Origin: DASUPK01 sp963795665
Lineage (GTDB): Bacteria; Actinomycetota; Thermoleophilia; Solirubrobacterales; 70-9
Assembly (NCBI GenBank): GCA_963795665.1
Contig: CAWCIP010000018.1
Span: 1-64,000 of the forward strand
Direction: 5' to 3'
DNA length: 64,000 nt
Positions 61,347-64,000 of this stretch are shown in pieces. The translations under genes were made by a program, and so were the position numbers. Position 1 is the stretch's first letter. Each line of letters opens with the position of its first letter. Below the pieces are notes generated by a model. The model saw only the letters and a program-made list of their open reading frames with translations, ran no database searches and was not told the origin of the DNA.

Positions 61347-61967
61347 TCATGAGCCGAGGATCTTCGCCTTCTGCTGCTCGAACTCGGCGTCGGTGAGAGC
61401 GCCTGAGTCGCGAAGCTTGGCGAGCCGCTCGAGCTCGGCGACGTGGTCGTCGCCACCACCGGAGGAGGCGGCGGATGCAGGGGCGAACCCGGACCCGCCG
61501 ACCGGTCGAACCTCGCCGCGTGCCGGCGCCGACTGAGCGCTGTCCCAGTCGATCGCGATCTTCGCGGGATCGTTCGGGTCGACCTTGATGGGCAGGCTCA
61601 CACCCGGGCCGAGGGTGGCGCCCGCCGGGACCATGTACTGGTTGTTGACGCGATAAGGCTGGCGGCCACTGACGTGGACCTCCATGTCGATGTCCAGGTT
61701 GAACCACTGCGCGCCGCGCTCTGGGGTGCCGTGAGCCACGATCACGCCCTGGCCGGCGATGCCGCTGGCCAGCAGTTGTGAGCGCTCGCCCGAGGAATCG
61801 GTCAGATCCGCAAGCTGCTCGTTGGCCTGGGAGAGCATGTCCCCCATCTGCTGCATCTGTCCGCCGAATCCCGGCTTGTAGCCTGCCTCCTGCTGCTGCT
61901 GGCGCTGAAGCTGCTTCGCCTCCTTCGTCAGGCTGGACAGGTCCTTCATCGACTTGAAGAGTCCCAT
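61347..61967 (-). CDS. SHOCT-domain protein
   Basis: 206 residues: helical start with many Gln (SMKDLSSLTKEAKQLQRQQQQEAG), a beta domain in the middle (WFNLDIDMEVHVSGRQPYRV) and the C-terminal SHOCT helix pair LERLAKLRDSGALTDAEFEQQKAKIL. SHOCT is a short oligomerisation or targeting module found in many actinobacterial proteins. Probably cytoplasmic; role unknown. ATG at 61967. Confidence 0.85.
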   Translation of the reverse strand: MGLFKSMKDLSSLTKEAKQLQRQQQQEAGYKPGFGGQMQQMGDMLSQANEQLADLTDSSGERSQLLASGIAGQGVIVAHGTPERGAQWFNLDIDMEVHVSGRQPYRVNNQYMVPAGATLGPGVSLPIKVDPNDPAKIAIDWDSAQSAPARGEVRPVGGSGFAPASAASSGGGDDHVAELERLAKLRDSGALTDAEFEQQKAKILGS

Positions 61968-62076
61968 TTCTCCCCTCGCTTTCCTCGAGCTGAAGTGCTG
62001 CCGCCAAGCCTACCGGCCTTATGTACCGTCATCCACCGTGTTGGGGGCCTCGGGAGGCAACCGTTGCAGGACGACC

Positions 62077-64000
62077 GTGCGGGCGACGCTGGTCGCTTTG
62101 CTCGGCTGCCTGCTCTGCGCTACCGCGGCCATTGCAACCTTTCCCCAGGACCCGCCGAACGACCCGGACTACGCGCCGGCCGAGGGCAGCCCGACCGACT
62201 GCCTGACCAAGTCGGCCGACGATCAGCAGCACTACCTCTTCAGCCACATGCCTCAATGCAATCCGGCCGCCTCGGACCCGGAGGGAGCCGCAGGCATGTC
62301 GGTCGACTCCGCTTGGCGCGACTACACGGCGGGCGATCCGAGCACGGTGATCGCCTACGTCGAGGGCGGGATCAACTGGCACGCCGGCGATGCGCAAAAG
62401 CTCCGCAACAGGGTCTATCTGAACCCGAAGGAGCTGCCCGACCCGACCAATCCCGACGGCCAGCCGGGCCTGAACGCCGACGATTACGCCATCTACAACG
62501 GCGTGCCCACTCCCGACGCCAACGACAACGGCGTCGTGGACCCGGAGGACATCATCGTCCGCTTCTCCGACGGTGTCGACGGTTATGGGGCGACGGGCAA
62601 GACCGACGGCAACGGCTACGTCGACGACATCTCCGGCTGGGACTTCTACAACCACCAGAACGACCCGGCGACACTCGACTCCACCTACGACCACGCCAAC
62701 AATCAGATGAAGCAGGCTGCGGCCGAGGCCGACAACGGCTTCGAGGGAGCGGGTGTCTGTCCGAGATGCAGGCTGCTGCCGGTCAAGGCGGGGGCCGAGG
62801 CGCTGGACCGCACCGACGACCTTGCCCAAGCCTGGCTGTTCGCCGGTGATTCCGGCGCCGACGTGATCGTCTCGACGACCGCGGACCTCGGCTACTCCAG
62901 CTTCATGTCTCAGGCGGTGGACTACCTCTGGAACCACGGCGTCGTGATGGTCGAGTCCTCGAACGACTTCGACCCACCGACCACCAGGGGAACGTTCCAC
63001 CAGCACGTCCTGCCGGGAACGGCCTCGTCTCGAACGTCCATGGGCTGGGGGTGGTCCCGGGCGTCGGTGGCCCCCTCGAACCCGCTGACCACCACGTACC
63101 GGGCGCGGTCCGGCTACACCTCCTGGGGGACCCACAACATGTTCTCGGTCGCCACCACGGGCGGAACGACCTCGGAGTCGACGCCCACCGTCGGCGGAGT
63201 GATGGCCCTCGTGCTCTCCTATGGGAAGCAGGCGCCGCTGATCACCTGATCTCCTCGCCGCTCACGAACGACGAGGCCATTCAGGTGGTGCGCGCCACCT
63301 CCTCGGATATCGCCGACAACCCCAACCCGCCCACCGGCTGGACCGGCAAGCCGGGCTTCGACCTCCAGTACGGATACGGGCGCCCCAATGTCCACAAGGC
63401 GATGCAGGCGGTCACGACGACGCCATCCCGCCGGTCGCCTGGTTCAACTCTCCGGCCTGGTACTCGCTCTATGACCCGGCCAAGACTCAGACAGTTCCCG
63501 TCACGGGCCACGTCGACGCGCCTCGCTCTGAGCCGTACACCTGGAAGCTCGAGTTCGCGCCGGGTGCGGAGCCGACTGACGGCCAGTTCATCACCGCCAA
63601 CTCCGGCAGCGGCAGCGGCCCGATCAACGGCACGCTGGGCTCGATCAACTTGAACGACGTGCCCCAGTCCTTCTGGGACGCGCCTTCCACCTCTCACAGG
63701 ACAAGACCCTGGAGACGAACGAGCGGTACACGGTCACGCTCCGGATCCAGGTGACGGACTCCGACGGCCGCGTCGGCGAGGAGCGGCGGGCGATCGCGGT
63801 CCACCACGACCCGACTCTTACCCCAGGGTTCCCGGTCAAGATCGGGCACGGCGGCGAGTCTCAGCCCGTGCTCGCCGGAGCTACCTCTTCTCACCGAACG
63901 GCTCGACGATGGGGGTCTACGGGCCTGTTCCCGACGCGACCCTCGGACTGCTCTCAGGACTCGCCAACGGCACCCTCGACGCCACCGCGATCACGGGGAT
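62077..64000 (+). CDS. Subtilisin-like (S8) exported protein, partial, frameshifted
   Basis: Runs off the right edge. GTG at 62077 (AGGACGACC before it) gives a signal peptide RATLVALLGCLLCATAAIATF; GTG at 62038 is an alternative. The S8 regions are present but degenerate: the Asp segment reads VIAYVEGGINW (Glu for Asp), the His segment is DHANNQMKQAAAEADNG, Asn-oxyanion region VMVESSNDFD, and the Ser segment TTSESTPTVGGVMALV. So activity is doubtful. Breaks near 63250, 63420, 63680 and 63880; after them a beta domain (ETNERYTVTLRIQVTDSD) continues to the edge. Confidence 0.7.

Noticed and set aside
1..64000. Search for tRNA, rRNA, CRISPR arrays, IS elements and prophage
   Set aside because: None seen; no repeats with regular spacing, no transposase or integrase motifs, and no T-loop-like tRNA sequence noted by eye.

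Overview
The window is GC-rich throughout, with GTG and TTG starts common and many stop/start overlaps (ATGA, TGATG, TTGA). Together with the gene content (an Rrf2-led Suf system, wax-ester synthase/DGAT, MarP-type protease, an FHA/PP2C/STAS module, CADD-like proteins and families I associate with soil Thermoleophilia), this suggests a high-GC actinobacterium, probably near Solirubrobacterales. That placement is inference; there is no rRNA or marker alignment here. I see no tRNA, rRNA, insertion sequence, prophage or CRISPR array.

Layout. 1-1.6 kb: the start of a cupin gene, htpX, and a divergent MarR regulator. 1.7-4.7 kb: a first iron-sulfur cluster operon (Rrf2 regulator, sufC, sufS, sufU). 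4.7-7.8 kb: a DPM1-like glycosyltransferase, then on the minus strand a secreted protein and a large membrane protein. 7.9-11.1 kb: a membrane-anchored GMC oxidoreductase between two paralogous NTF2-like proteins. 11.1-13.5 kb: LemA and a DUF2207 protein. 13.6-16.6 kb: the second half of the Suf system (Rieske ferredoxin, sufB, sufD). 16.7-17.7 kb: an MpaB/DUF2236-type oxygenase.

17.7-21.9 kb: a zinc/manganese ABC importer operon ending in its own Fur/Zur-type regulator, with a 19-bp Fur-like palindrome between the promoter elements upstream. 22-25.8 kb: a block of small membrane proteins, a cupredoxin-like protein, a large polytopic protein and a CADD-like helical protein. 25.9-30.2 kb: a CXXC-less thioredoxin-fold protein, ispH, a WS/DGAT acyltransferase and a FUSC-type membrane protein. 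30.2-34.7 kb: a ROK regulator plus a CUT2 sugar ABC transporter. 34.8-37.7 kb: SufT-like protein, FxsA, a HAD hydrolase and hypotheticals. 37.8-45.4 kb: a two-gene AddAB/AdnAB-like helicase-nuclease, gamma-glutamylcyclotransferase-like protein and HxlR regulator. 45.4-50.0 kb: MarP-like protease, a penicillin-binding protein, a lipoprotein and an SRPBCC protein. 50.2-57.3 kb: an FHA protein, an STAS antagonist, a GAF-PP2C-HATPase protein and gltB. 57.6-64 kb: small and secreted proteins, DUF2269, cupin, NTF2-like, homoserine kinase, a SHOCT protein and a subtilisin-like protein running off the end.

A caution for any reader: single-base indels break many genes between 1 and 20 kb and again beyond about 58 kb, while 20-57 kb has only one clear break (in the AddA-like gene). 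Conserved protein sequence continues in another frame after each break, so these look mostly like sequencing or assembly errors rather than true pseudogenes. Coordinates of those genes give the outer limits of the interrupted reading frame.
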